Shown here: positions 47,296-55,430 of the stretch, one piece after another | Numbering within the stretch: position 1 is the stretch's first letter | Layout: each line of letters starts with the position of its first letter | Made by a program: the position numbers and the translations under genes | The notes under the pieces: model-generated | What the model saw: only the letters and a program-made list of their open reading frames with translations | The model's database searches: none | Told to the model about the DNA's origin: nothing | NCBI GenBank assembly: GCA_050011155.1 | Contig: JBEKJP010000017.1 | Span: forward strand, 1-64,000 | DNA: 64,000 bases | Source of the DNA: Palsa-504 sp050011155 | Lineage (GTDB): Bacteria; Actinomycetota; Actinomycetes; Streptosporangiales; Streptosporangiaceae | Direction of reading: 5' to 3'

Positions 47296-47948
47296 GGATC
47301 CGAAGGGACTTGAGAAGCTGAACGTGCCACAGGAGCAGGGTAGGTGAAGCGGTCGCGGACGGCGACCACACCCTCCACGTGCCGCGCCTGGTCGGCGATG
47401 TTACGGCCGAGGATGACGCTGCCGGGTGTCCCGGCCAGCGTGACGATGCCGTCCTTCACGGTCACCGTGAGGCGGTCCGGGTCGGTGAAGAACCCGTCCG
47501 CGATCACGTCCTGGGTGATCTCGCGGCGTATCTCCTCGTCCGGCCGGGTGAAGGCGCTCAGCAGGTCGGCGCGGGTCACGATGCCGATCAGCCGTCCCCG
47601 GTGATCGACCACCGGGAGCCGCCTGAGCTTGCGTGCGTACATCAGGCGGGCCGCGTGCCTGGCCGTCTCGTCCGGGGCGATGGTCGTCGGCGGCCAGCTC
47701 ATCAGGTCGGCCGCGGTCAGCTGGGCCGGATCGGCGTGCTTGCGGTGCGGTCGGGCGGAAGTCAGGCGGGCCAGCAGATCCGACTCGGAGACCACGCCCA
47801 CCACGACTCCCTCGCCGTCGACGACCGGAAACCCGCCGATGCGGTGCTCATGGAGCAGTGCGGCCAGGTCCGCATAGGACGCGTCGGGCCGGGCCGCTAT
47901 CACCTCGGTGGTCATGACGTCCCTGACGTAGGCGTGCATCGTGATCAC
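47286..47948 (-). CDS. CBS-pair plus BON domain protein
   Basis: Third paralogue of this type, 220 residues: CBS1 (YVRDVMTTEVIAARPDASY), CBS2 (TAADLMSWPPTTIAPDETA), BON (LTVTVKDGIVTLAGTPGSV). Its TAG stop lies within a perfect DevR-like box, so the regulator site for the next gene constrains this gene's last codons. Two weaker DevR-like sites lie upstream in the gap shared with the K+ transporter gene. Confidence 0.88.
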   Translation of the reverse strand: MITMHAYVRDVMTTEVIAARPDASYADLAALLHEHRIGGFPVVDGEGVVVGVVSESDLLARLTSARPHRKHADPAQLTAADLMSWPPTTIAPDETARHAARLMYARKLRRLPVVDHRGRLIGIVTRADLLSAFTRPDEEIRREITQDVIADGFFTDPDRLTVTVKDGIVTLAGTPGSVILGRNIADQARHVEGVVAVRDRFTYPAPVARSASQVPSDPGL

Positions 47949-47970
47949 CGCCCGGCCGGCGCGGCCGACG

Positions 47971-47984
47971 GGGACTTGGATCTC
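47971..47984. promoter_or_regulatory. Candidate DevR/DosR box
   Basis: GGGACTTGGATCTC has a perfect left half (GGGACT) and matches 10 of 14 core positions, 23 bases upstream of the CBS-BON start. Confidence 0.45.
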
Positions 47985-48050
47985 GCGTTCATGGCCTTAG
48001 CTTCGCCCAGCGCGGCTCGGGGCCGGCAGAGACGTACATCACCTCATCGA

Positions 48051-48064
48051 GTGCCGAAGGTCCC
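48051..48064. promoter_or_regulatory. Candidate DevR/DosR box
   Basis: GTGCCGAAGGTCCC matches 10 of 14 core positions. It lies between the CBS-BON gene and the K+ transporter gene, 135 bases upstream of the latter and ahead of the tandem repeats. Confidence 0.5.
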
Positions 48065-48104
48065 ACACCAAAGACTCTGGCTGCGGGCCGCCTGCGGCGG
48101 TTGG

Positions 48105-48184
48105 CTTCAGGCATACCCAGCTTCAGGCATACCCAGCTTCAGGCATACCCAGCTTCAGGCATACCCAGCTTCAGGCATACCCAT
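48105..48184 (+). repeat. Five exact tandem copies of a 16-bp unit
   Basis: The unit CTTCAGGCATACCCAG is repeated five times without spacer (48105, 48121, 48137, 48153 and 48169); only the last base of the fifth copy differs. The array ends 14 bases before the start codon at 48199 and leads straight into AAGAGGAGG. It is not a multiple of three and is not translated. It could be a variable-number repeat that changes expression, or stacked protein-binding sites. Confidence 0.95.
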
Positions 48185-48198
48185 AAGAGGAGGACTAG

Positions 48199-50544
48199 AT
48201 GGCGGCCATCGGCATCCGGCTGGCGGAGCAGGGCCGGCCGGCTGGGCTGAAAAACGGCACCCGAGCCGTTCCCGCCCTGGCTCAGGCGGCCGACGTGCCC
48301 GACGGGTTCTGGTACGCGGTCAAGCGCCGGGTCCTCGGCCCGCCGCTGGTCACCGAGCAGCTGTCGAACCAGCGGCTGTCCCGGCCGCTGGCGCTGGGCG
48401 TGCTGTCCTGCGACGGCCTGTCCTCCGCGGCCTACGGCACCGAGGAGATCCTCTACGCGCTGCTGCCGTTCTTCGGGCTGGCTGCCTTCACGCTGATACT
48501 GCCGATGACGCTGCTGGTCCTGGCCGGTGTCGTGCTCGTCGTGCTGTCTTACCGTGAGGTGGTGTCCGTCTACACCCGGGCGGGCGGCTCCTACGTCGTG
48601 GCCAGGGAGAACTTCGGCCCGCGGGTCGCCCAGGTGGCGGCCGTCGCGCTGCTGATCGACTACGTGGTCACGGTGGCGGTGCAGACGGCCGCGGGCAGCG
48701 CGGCCATCGTGTCCGCGTTCCCGGCGCTGTCCAGGCTCCCGGTCATCGGCCCCAAGATCCTGCTGGTCATCTCCGTGACCGCGATCGCCGCCATGTGCCT
48801 GGGAAACCTGCGCGGCATCCGGGAGGCCGGGCGTATCTTCGCCGCGCCCACCTACCTGTTCGCCGGCTCGGTGGTCCTCATGGTCATCGTCGGCGTGACC
48901 CGCGAGCTGACCAGCGGCCTGCCGCACGCTCATACCGGACCGGGTACCGTCGCCATCGGCACGCACTCGGGGCTGATCGCCTTCGGCGCCTTCTACATCA
49001 TGGCGCGGGCCTTCGCCAACGGCGGCTCGTCGCTGACCGGGATCGAGGCCGTCTCCAACGCGGTCAGCGCGCTGAAGCCGCCCGAGGACCGGCACGCGCG
49101 GCAGATCCTGGCCTGGCAGGGGTCGATCGTCGTGTTCCTGATCGCGGGCATCTCCTGGCTCGCGCACGTCACGCACGCCACCCCGTACACGGCCGGGTTC
49201 CCGACCGTGCTGGCCCAGGAGGCCCGGCTGGTCTTCGGGTCTACCCTGGCCGGGCAGGTCATGTTCTTCGGCTTGCAGGTCGCGACCGCCGCCATCTTGT
49301 TCACCGGGGGGAACACCAGCTTTACCGGCTTCCCGTTCCTGGCCAGCTTCGTGGCCGAGGACTCCTTCCTGCCCCGCTGGCTGACCCGGCGCGGCCACCG
49401 GCTGGGCTTCTCCAACGGCATCATCTTGCTGACCGTGCTTTCGCTATCGCTGATGCTGGTGGCCGGGGCCACCGTCGACGCCCTCATCCCGTTCTACGCC
49501 ATCGGCGTGTTCACCGGTTTTGCCATGGCCGGCTTCGGCATGGCCAGGTACCACCGGCGGACCCGGGAGCCGGGCTGGCGCCGCCGCCTGGCCGTCAACG
49601 TCACGGGCGGGGTCTACACGGCACTGGTCGTGGTGCTGTTCGCCGTGGTCAAGTTCACCGAGGGCGCCTGGCTCATCGTCATCATCTTCCCGGTCCTGGT
49701 GTACGCGCTGATCCGGCTCAACCGGCAGTACCGCAAGGAGGCGGCCATCCTCGAGGATCTCGGCGACGAGCTGCAGCCGCATACTCCGAACTACTCACGG
49801 CGCGTTGTCCTGCTCCTGGTCGACAACTACGACCTGGCCACCATCGCCGCCATCAGGTACGCCAAGAGCCTGCACCCGTCCGTGCTGCGCGCGATCCACT
49901 TCAGCCTGGACAGCGCGCGGGCGGACAAGCTCCGCCAGCAATGGCTGGACGCCGGGATCAAGATCCCGCTGGACCTGGCCGACTGCCCCGACCGGCGGCT
50001 GGCGCACGCCGCCGCGCAGCTGGCGGCGGCCGAGGCCGCCCCGGCCGGGACCCACGTCACGGTCATCTTGCCGCGCCGCAGCTACTCCGCGCTGGCCGGG
50101 CGGCTGCTGCACGACCACACCGCCGACCGGATCGCCCGCCGGGTCAGCCGGGTCCACGGCGCGTCGGCCATGATCATCCCCTTTGACGTCCAGCACAAGG
50201 TCGATACCTTGCACGCCCGGCGGTCCGGCCAGGCCGCCGGCTTGCGGGACTACGCGCGGCCCGTCCCGCCTGACGGCACCGACTCGATCGGGTCACTACA
50301 GCCATCCGGCCGGGCCACGATCCAGGGGCGCCTGCACGCGGCCGAAGTCCGGCCGTCCAAGCACCACACCATGCTGGCCTGCGAGGTCGTCGACTCCACG
50401 GGCGACCTGACCGCCCTGTTCTACGGGCGCGCGCACATCGCCGGAATGGAACCGGGACGCCGGATCCGGCTGCACGGCATGGTCGGCACCGGCGATGACG
50501 GGCGGCCGAACATGATCAACCCGAGCTATGAGCTACTGAAGTGA
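48199..50544 (+). CDS. KimA-like APC potassium transporter with C-terminal OB-fold domain
   Basis: The 781-residue protein has about 12 membrane helices (~residues 60-510; LSCDGLSSAAYGTEEILYAL begins the first), a cytoplasmic USP-like region (~525-685, VVLLLVDNYDLATIAAIRYA) as in the KimA/YdaO K+ importers, and a final OB-fold (~706-781, VVDSTGDLTALFYGRAHIAGM). KimA imports K+ with protons and is inhibited by c-di-AMP in Bacillus. The added OB domain resembles separate proteins encoded near Trk genes in mycobacteria, so this appears to be a fusion. RBS AGAGGAGG follows the repeats. Confidence 0.82.
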   Translation: MAAIGIRLAEQGRPAGLKNGTRAVPALAQAADVPDGFWYAVKRRVLGPPLVTEQLSNQRLSRPLALGVLSCDGLSSAAYGTEEILYALLPFFGLAAFTLILPMTLLVLAGVVLVVLSYREVVSVYTRAGGSYVVARENFGPRVAQVAAVALLIDYVVTVAVQTAAGSAAIVSAFPALSRLPVIGPKILLVISVTAIAAMCLGNLRGIREAGRIFAAPTYLFAGSVVLMVIVGVTRELTSGLPHAHTGPGTVAIGTHSGLIAFGAFYIMARAFANGGSSLTGIEAVSNAVSALKPPEDRHARQILAWQGSIVVFLIAGISWLAHVTHATPYTAGFPTVLAQEARLVFGSTLAGQVMFFGLQVATAAILFTGGNTSFTGFPFLASFVAEDSFLPRWLTRRGHRLGFSNGIILLTVLSLSLMLVAGATVDALIPFYAIGVFTGFAMAGFGMARYHRRTREPGWRRRLAVNVTGGVYTALVVVLFAVVKFTEGAWLIVIIFPVLVYALIRLNRQYRKEAAILEDLGDELQPHTPNYSRRVVLLLVDNYDLATIAAIRYAKSLHPSVLRAIHFSLDSARADKLRQQWLDAGIKIPLDLADCPDRRLAHAAAQLAAAEAAPAGTHVTVILPRRSYSALAGRLLHDHTADRIARRVSRVHGASAMIIPFDVQHKVDTLHARRSGQAAGLRDYARPVPPDGTDSIGSLQPSGRATIQGRLHAAEVRPSKHHTMLACEVVDSTGDLTALFYGRAHIAGMEPGRRIRLHGMVGTGDDGRPNMINPSYELLK

Positions 50545-50619
50545 GCAGCCAGGGTGCCTAGCGCGCGGCCTCGCCGCCCGGTAGCCTGACGACGTATCTC
50601 CCTCGGAGAGGACTCGTTG

Positions 50620-52347
50620 GTGGAACCGGGTGCGGAGCATCACCCCGACCTGCTGCCGCACCTGCAGCTTGACGAGCTCCTGTCCGAGTTGCAGGTTAGG
50701 CTGCAGGTCGTCCTGGGGACCAGGGACCGGATGCGCGGCCTGCTCGAGGCGGTCGTTGCCATCGGCGCCGGCCTGGACCTGGAATCCACGCTGCGGCGGC
50801 TCGTCGAGACCGCGGTCGGGCTGGTGGACGCGACCTACGGCGCGCTCGGCGTCATCGGCGAGGGCAAGCGACTGGCCGAGTTCATCCCGGTCGGCCTGAA
50901 CCAGGACGAGATCGTCCGGATCCACCACTGGCCCGAGGGCCGTGGCCTGCTCGGCCTGCTGATCGACGACCCTCGTCCGCTGCGCCTGGCGGACATCAGC
51001 CAGCACCCGGATTCCTCCGGTTTCCCCGACGGGCATCCGCCGATGCGCAGCTTCCTCGGCGTGCCGGTGCGGGTCCGCGACGAGGTGTTCGGCAACCTGT
51101 ACCTCACCGACAAGCGCGGCGGCGGCGAGTTCACCGAGGACGACGAGGCCGTGCTGATCGCCCTGGGCTCGGCGGCCGGCGTGGCGGTGGACAACGCCCG
51201 GCTGTACGAGGCGGCCCGCCGCCAGCAGCGCTGGATCCAGGCCAGCGCCGAGGTCACCACCCAGCTGCTGTCCGGTGCCGAGCCCGGTGAGGTGCTCGCG
51301 GGCATCACCAAGCAGGCCAGGCTCCTATCCGGCGCCGATCTCGCGCTGCTCGCCCTGCCCACAGAAGACGGGCGGGTGCTCACGGTCAGCTACGCCGACG
51401 GCGAGGGCGCCGAGGCCGCCCGCGGCCTGCCGCTGCCGTCCGGCCAGTCCCTGTCCGGCCGGGTCCAGGCCACCGGAGAGCCGCTGGTATCGGATGACTT
51501 CGCTCGCGACGAGCGCGCGGCGAAGGCCGCGCGCGTGGCGATGGGCCAGATCGGTCCCGCGATCGTGTTCCCGCTCGGCGCCCCGGGCAACGTCCGCGGC
51601 GTGCTCACCATCGGCCGCCGCCACGGCGCGCTGCCGTTCCCCCAGTCCCAGGCGGACGTGGTGGCCTCGTTCGCCGCCCAGGCCGGCGTCGCACTCGAAC
51701 TCGCGGCCAGCCGCTCCGAGGCCGAACGGCTGTCGCTGTACGAGGACCGTGACCGGATCGCGCATGACTTGCACGACCTGGTCATCCAGCGGCTGTACGC
51801 CACCGGCATGTCGCTGGAGGGCACCATGCCGATGATCACCAAGCCGGAGGTGGCCAGCCGGATCACCCACGCGGTCGATGCCATGGACGAGACCATCAAG
51901 GACATCCGCGCCACCATCTTCGCGCTGCAGGCCCGGGATATGCCGGCCGGGCGGGACCTGCGCGGGGACGTCGTCGGCCTGGTCGACGAGATGACGGACA
52001 TGCTCGGTTTCGCGCCGTCGCTGCGGCTGGGCGCCGGCCTCGGCGCTGGCATCAGCCCTCAGGTGGCCGAGCAGGCGCTCGCCGCGCTGCGCGAGGCGCT
52101 GTCCAACGCGGCCCGGCACGCGCAGGCCAGCCGGGTGGATGTCATCGTGGACGTGAGTCCCGACGAGATGCTGAGCGTGCAGGTCACCGACGACGGTATC
52201 GGCATCCCGGCCGACGGCAGGCGCAGCGGGCTGCGCAACCTGGCCAGCCGGGCCGACAAGCTCGGCGGCGAGCTGAGGTTCGAGCCCGCCGATCCGGGTG
52301 CCTCCCCGCCTGGCACCAGGCTGGAGTGGCGGGTACCGCGCGGGTGA
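50620..52347 (+). CDS. devS: DevS/DosT-type haem-GAF sensor histidine kinase
   Basis: About 575 residues: GAF-A (~40-200) with His140 in FPDGHPPMRSFLGVPVRVRD, the position of the haem ligand of mycobacterial DevS, then GAF-B (~210-365), HisKA_3 dimerisation with phospho-acceptor His386 (DRIAHDLHDLVIQRLYATG) and a HATPase domain (N-box LREALSNAARHA, G-box VTDDGIGIP). Residue numbers count from the TTG at 50617; the GTG at 50620 is the better start. It senses O2, NO or CO loss through haem and phosphorylates DevR. It ends convergently with the acg gene. Confidence 0.93.
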   Translation: MEPGAEHHPDLLPHLQLDELLSELQVRLQVVLGTRDRMRGLLEAVVAIGAGLDLESTLRRLVETAVGLVDATYGALGVIGEGKRLAEFIPVGLNQDEIVRIHHWPEGRGLLGLLIDDPRPLRLADISQHPDSSGFPDGHPPMRSFLGVPVRVRDEVFGNLYLTDKRGGGEFTEDDEAVLIALGSAAGVAVDNARLYEAARRQQRWIQASAEVTTQLLSGAEPGEVLAGITKQARLLSGADLALLALPTEDGRVLTVSYADGEGAEAARGLPLPSGQSLSGRVQATGEPLVSDDFARDERAAKAARVAMGQIGPAIVFPLGAPGNVRGVLTIGRRHGALPFPQSQADVVASFAAQAGVALELAASRSEAERLSLYEDRDRIAHDLHDLVIQRLYATGMSLEGTMPMITKPEVASRITHAVDAMDETIKDIRATIFALQARDMPAGRDLRGDVVGLVDEMTDMLGFAPSLRLGAGLGAGISPQVAEQALAALREALSNAARHAQASRVDVIVDVSPDEMLSVQVTDDGIGIPADGRRSGLRNLASRADKLGGELRFEPADPGASPPGTRLEWRVPRG

Positions 52348-52353
52348 GGACCG

Positions 52354-53355
52354 CTAGGGAGCGGCCGGGAACAGGACGTCGCCGGGATCACGGCGCACGC
52401 TGACCGCCACCTGGGCGACCAGCCCGATCCGGAGCACGAGGTGCGGGTAGGCATCGTCGCTCAGCTGGGTCCTGATGAACTCGCGCAGCACGGGCAGTTC
52501 CGCCGGCTGGCTGTGCAGCGCTACCGCCGCCCCGCAGACCCCGGCGGTGAGCAGGATCCGCTGCAGGGCCTGGCCAGCGTGTACCCAGTCCGCCGGGCGG
52601 TCGGCGGCCGTCGTGAGCAGGCCGACCACGCCGGCGGCCCGGTGTGACATGGCCAGGCTGAGCGGTGGCAGGCCCCAGCCGTGCCCGCGGGCGAAATCTC
52701 GTCCGGGGAAATCCGGCTCGGTGTGCTCGGCCCGCGCCGGGTAGGAGGTGGCGGGCACCCCGTCGCCGCTGGCGCTGCCCGGTGCGGGCGTCCACCTGGT
52801 GAGCTCGTGGAGCCGGTCGCCGTCGCGGCGGAGCTGGTGCTCGGCGGCTTGGACGACGGCGGCGAGGGCGGCCCGGTGCCCGTCGTCCGCCACGATGCGC
52901 AGCGCCGCCCCTTCCCGCGCCGCGCCCGCGCGCAGCGCCGCGAGCGTGTCGGGGGGCAGCGGCTCCGGGTCGAACGCGCCGCGGTGGGTCCGCCGGGTGA
53001 GCAGCTGGCCGGACAGCCGCCGCTCGAACTCGTCGGCGGCGGCGCGCTCCCGCCACGACACCTGGGCCACCAGCGCCGGCTGACCCGGATCGGGCAGCAC
53101 GCTGGTTTCCGGGACGTAACCGAGGGATCTGAGCGCCAGCCGGACGCTGAACAGCGCGGCGCCGCAGCTGATCATCATCTCGCGGCCGTCCGGGTCGGCC
53201 GCGGCCAGCCGTCGGCCGGTGTCGGCGTACAGGCCGAGCTGGGGTCCGTCCTCGGCGGTGAAGCGCCATGGCTGGGTGTTGTGCACCGAGGGTGCCCATA
53301 TCGCCCTGGCCACCACGTAGCGGGTGATCTCTGCCGTGGTCATCGGTTCGCTCAT
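52354..53355 (-). CDS. acg: Acg-family nitroreductase-like protein
   Basis: A 333-residue flavoprotein fold of the Acg/Rv2032 family: VVARAIWAPSVHNTQPWRF at the N-terminus, SCGAALFSVRLALRSLGY, RRTHRGAFDPEPLP, and a C-terminal LGLVAQVA-like segment. Acg proteins bind FMN tightly but lack usual nitroreductase activity; they may store flavin. Rv2032 is a DosR gene next to hspX in mycobacteria. Two DevR-like boxes lie upstream. It ends six bases from the devS stop. Confidence 0.9.
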   Translation of the reverse strand: MSEPMTTAEITRYVVARAIWAPSVHNTQPWRFTAEDGPQLGLYADTGRRLAAADPDGREMMISCGAALFSVRLALRSLGYVPETSVLPDPGQPALVAQVSWRERAAADEFERRLSGQLLTRRTHRGAFDPEPLPPDTLAALRAGAAREGAALRIVADDGHRAALAAVVQAAEHQLRRDGDRLHELTRWTPAPGSASGDGVPATSYPARAEHTEPDFPGRDFARGHGWGLPPLSLAMSHRAAGVVGLLTTAADRPADWVHAGQALQRILLTAGVCGAAVALHSQPAELPVLREFIRTQLSDDAYPHLVLRIGLVAQVAVSVRRDPGDVLFPAAP

Positions 53356-53390
53356 GGTTCCAGCTCACTCCGGTGCGCCATACCGGGGCA

Positions 53391-53426
53391 GTTACGAAGG
53401 TCCCGTCGCGGCCGGACCTTCGGCCG
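53391..53426. promoter_or_regulatory. Pair of candidate DevR/DosR boxes (acg)
   Basis: GTTACGAAGGTCCC (53391-53404, 10 of 14) and CGGACCTTCGGCCG (53413-53426, 9 of 14) have centres 22 bases apart, the spacing also seen at 4807 and 32838. They lie 36-71 bases upstream of acg. Confidence 0.6.
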
Positions 53427-53464
53427 CCGGTACTAGGCCAGGAAGCCGAGCGCGCGCCAGGCCA

Positions 53465-53917
53465 TCAGGCCGCCCCGCCGACCTCGAAGGCCTGGTGGCC
53501 GACACCAAGCCAGCGGCCGTTCAGCAGCTGCGGTGTGATCCGGATGAAATGCTCCCGGTCGCCGGGGACCCAGGAATCGAGGCCGATCCGCTGCAGCTGG
53601 GCAATGTCCGCGGCGTCGGTCACCGCCCGGGAGGGGCCGATGGCGGTGACGCTCCAGCCGGAACGGTGCTCCATGTCCACGACGTCGGCCTCGAACGCGA
53701 CGATCGTCCCGCGGGTCGCGGCGGCGAGCTTGCCGCCGCGGTCGGTCCTGATGATGATGTCGCCGCCGTCGAACGCGAAGTTGACCAGCTCCACGGCGGG
53801 CAGCGCCTGGCGGGTGTAGATGATCCGCCCGATGGGCACCGTGGCCAGCAGCCTGAGGCTGTCATCACTGGTCAGTTGGCGCAGAGCCGAGCCGTCGGAG
53901 TACATGGCGCTCAGCAT
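53465..53917 (-). CDS. Pyridoxamine 5'-phosphate oxidase-fold protein
   Basis: A 150-residue split-barrel protein, paralogue of 4274-4702: RLLATVPIGRIIYTRQALPAV, VNFAFDGGDIIIRTD, TIVAFEADVVDMEHRSGWSV and FIRITPQLLNGRW. Likely binds FMN or F420; function is unknown, though relatives belong to mycobacterial DosR regulons. Between it and devR lies the box at 53942-53955, which overlaps the devR stop. Alternative ATG start at 53905. Confidence 0.85.
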   Translation of the reverse strand: MLSAMYSDGSALRQLTSDDSLRLLATVPIGRIIYTRQALPAVELVNFAFDGGDIIIRTDRGGKLAAATRGTIVAFEADVVDMEHRSGWSVTAIGPSRAVTDAADIAQLQRIGLDSWVPGDREHFIRITPQLLNGRWLGVGHQAFEVGGAA

Positions 53918-53941
53918 GCCCGGTCGGTAGCGGGACGTGTA

Positions 53942-53955
53942 GGGAAGAAGGTCCC
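53942..53955. promoter_or_regulatory. Candidate DevR/DosR box
   Basis: GGGAAGAAGGTCCC matches 11 of 14 core positions, 25 bases upstream of the PNPOx-like gene; its last base is part of the devR stop codon. Confidence 0.6.
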
Positions 53956-54674
53956 TACTCGCCGGGACCGTAGTGAGGTTCGTGGCCGGCGTCGTGGTGG
54001 TCGCCGAAGGCGCGGACCGCGTAGGCGGCGGCCTGGGTCCGGCGCTCCATGCCGAGCTTGGCGAACAGCGCGGACACGTAGTTCTTCACGGTCTTCTCGG
54101 CCAGGAACATCTGCTCGCCGATCTGCCGGTTGGTCAGTCCTTCCCCGATCAGCTCCAGGATCTTGCGCTCCTGGTTGCTCAGCCCGGCCAGCGGGTCGCG
54201 CTTGGCCGACTGGTCGCGCAGCCGGGCCATCAGCTGGCTGGCCGCCCGCGGGTCCAGCATCGACTGGCCCGACGCCACCGTGCGCACCGCGCCGACCAGG
54301 TCGGTGCCGCGGATCTGCTTGAGCACGTAACCGGCCGCGCCGGCCATGATCGCGTCGAACAGCGCCTCGTCGTCGCCGAACGAGGTCAGCATCAGGCAGG
54401 CCACCTCGGGCATCCGCGACCTGATCTCCCGGCACACCGAGACCCCGTCGCCGTCCGGCAGTCGCACGTCGAGGACGGCCACGTCCGGCTTCAGCGCCGG
54501 GATGCGGGCCAGTGCCGAGGACGCGGTGCCGGCCTCGCCGACCACAGTGATGTCCGGCTCGGCTTCCAGCAGGTCGCGGACGCCCCGGCGGACGATCTCG
54601 TGGTCGTCCATGAGGAACACCGTGATCGGCGACCTGGTCTCGTCCGTCCCTGCGCCGCTCACCGGACTAGTCAC
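53955..54674 (-). CDS. devR: DevR/DosR response regulator (NarL family)
   Basis: A 239-residue regulator: receiver domain with DDHE acidic pair, phospho-acceptor Asp69 (VAVLDVRLPDGDG), Thr in LMLTSF and Lys in GYVLKQIRG. A LuxR-type HTH follows (LSNQERKILELIGEGLTNRQ) with TVKNYVSALFAKLGMERRTQ as recognition helix. The Lys and Asn of TVKN are those that contact DNA in mycobacterial DevR. GTG 54674 has AGGAG upstream. It is expected to bind the boxes described throughout this window, including one in its own promoter. Confidence 0.95.
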   Translation of the reverse strand: MTSPVSGAGTDETRSPITVFLMDDHEIVRRGVRDLLEAEPDITVVGEAGTASSALARIPALKPDVAVLDVRLPDGDGVSVCREIRSRMPEVACLMLTSFGDDEALFDAIMAGAAGYVLKQIRGTDLVGAVRTVASGQSMLDPRAASQLMARLRDQSAKRDPLAGLSNQERKILELIGEGLTNRQIGEQMFLAEKTVKNYVSALFAKLGMERRTQAAAYAVRAFGDHHDAGHEPHYGPGE

Positions 54675-54753
54675 GGTAACTCCTGATATTCGTGAAGGGC
54701 TCTGTAGGCCCTTGTGTCATCTCAACTCTAGGCATTATGTCCACCCCAGGCTA

Positions 54754-54767
54754 AGGACCTAGGTCCC
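54754..54767. promoter_or_regulatory. Strong candidate DevR/DosR box (devR / usp)
   Basis: AGGACCTAGGTCCC contains the perfect palindrome GGACCTAGGTCC and matches 11 of 14 core positions. It sits between divergent devR (start 54674) and the USP gene (start 54865) and could support autoregulation. Confidence 0.75.
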
Positions 54768-54864
54768 TGGCGCCCAGCCCGGACGGCCCTTATCGGGCCG
54801 GTCCCGCGTGCCTAGCGTCGGTAGCGGAGGGGCCGAGAGAGTCCCTGAAGCAGAGGAGAAGGAA

Positions 54865-55317
54865 ATGTCGGGAATCATCGTGGGCGTGGACGGTTCCGGC
54901 CATTCCCAGCGCGCCCTGGAGCTTGCCATGCGCGAAGCGGCCATCCGTCAGGTGTCGCTCACCGTGCTCACGGTGAGCGAGGCCATCAGGGGTTACTACA
55001 GCGGTATGGCCATTTACCCGGATGACGCGGTCCGGACCGAAGAAGCCCGTCAGCTGGCTCAGACCGAGACCGACAAGGTGCTGGCCGGGCTGGACGAGCC
55101 CCGCCCCGCCTCCGTTACGGTCAAGGCGGTCCACGGCTTCGTCGTCGAAGAGATCATCAGCGCCGGCTGGGACGCCGACATGATCGTCGTGGGTTCGCGT
55201 GGCGCGGGCGGTTTCACCCGGCTGATGATGGGCTCGGTGGCCAGCCAGGTCGCCCAGCACGCCCACTGCCCGGTCCTCATCGTCCCCCCGGAGAACCGGA
55301 GTGAGCAGCACAGCTAA
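54865..55317 (+). CDS. Universal stress protein, single domain, ATP-binding type
   Basis: A 150-residue canonical USP: SGIIVGVDGSGHSQRALEL and the complete ATP motif VVGSRGAGGFTRLMMGSVAS, ending HCPVLIVPPENRS. Predicted to bind ATP, unlike several other USPs here. Start ATG 54865 with GAGGAGAAGG; the frame is open from 54808. Shares the devR promoter region; a hairpin terminator follows. Confidence 0.93.
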   Translation: MSGIIVGVDGSGHSQRALELAMREAAIRQVSLTVLTVSEAIRGYYSGMAIYPDDAVRTEEARQLAQTETDKVLAGLDEPRPASVTVKAVHGFVVEEIISAGWDADMIVVGSRGAGGFTRLMMGSVASQVAQHAHCPVLIVPPENRSEQHS

Positions 55318-55338
55318 CTCCAGTCACAGTCATCACGC

Positions 55339-55370
55339 GGGGCGGCCCTCCCCGAGAGCCGCCCCCTTAT
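55339..55370 (+). terminator. Hairpin terminator after the USP gene
   Basis: GGGGCGGC (55339-55346) pairs with GCCGCCCC (55358-55365), giving an 8-bp GC stem with an 11-base loop, followed by CTTAT. It lies 22 bases after the USP stop at 55317. The rest of the 113-base gap before acuC shows nothing else. Confidence 0.5.
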
Positions 55371-55430
55371 CGCGCCTGCCCCTAGGCCGGCAGCGCCGCC
55401 GCACCCGCCGCACGCCGCGGGCACAGCGGC

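Noticed and set aside
48105..48184. Repeat array as a CRISPR
   Set aside because: The 16-bp units are contiguous with no spacers and no cas genes are present; it is a simple tandem repeat.
47949..48198. c-di-AMP (ydaO) riboswitch upstream of the KimA-like gene
   Set aside because: I looked for the conserved riboswitch core segments and did not see them; the leader is dominated by the tandem repeats.
54682..54712. Second DevR box close to the devR start (around GGCTCTGTAGGCCC)
   Set aside because: Only 9 of 14 positions match and symmetry is poor; the site at 54754 is much better, so it was not listed separately.
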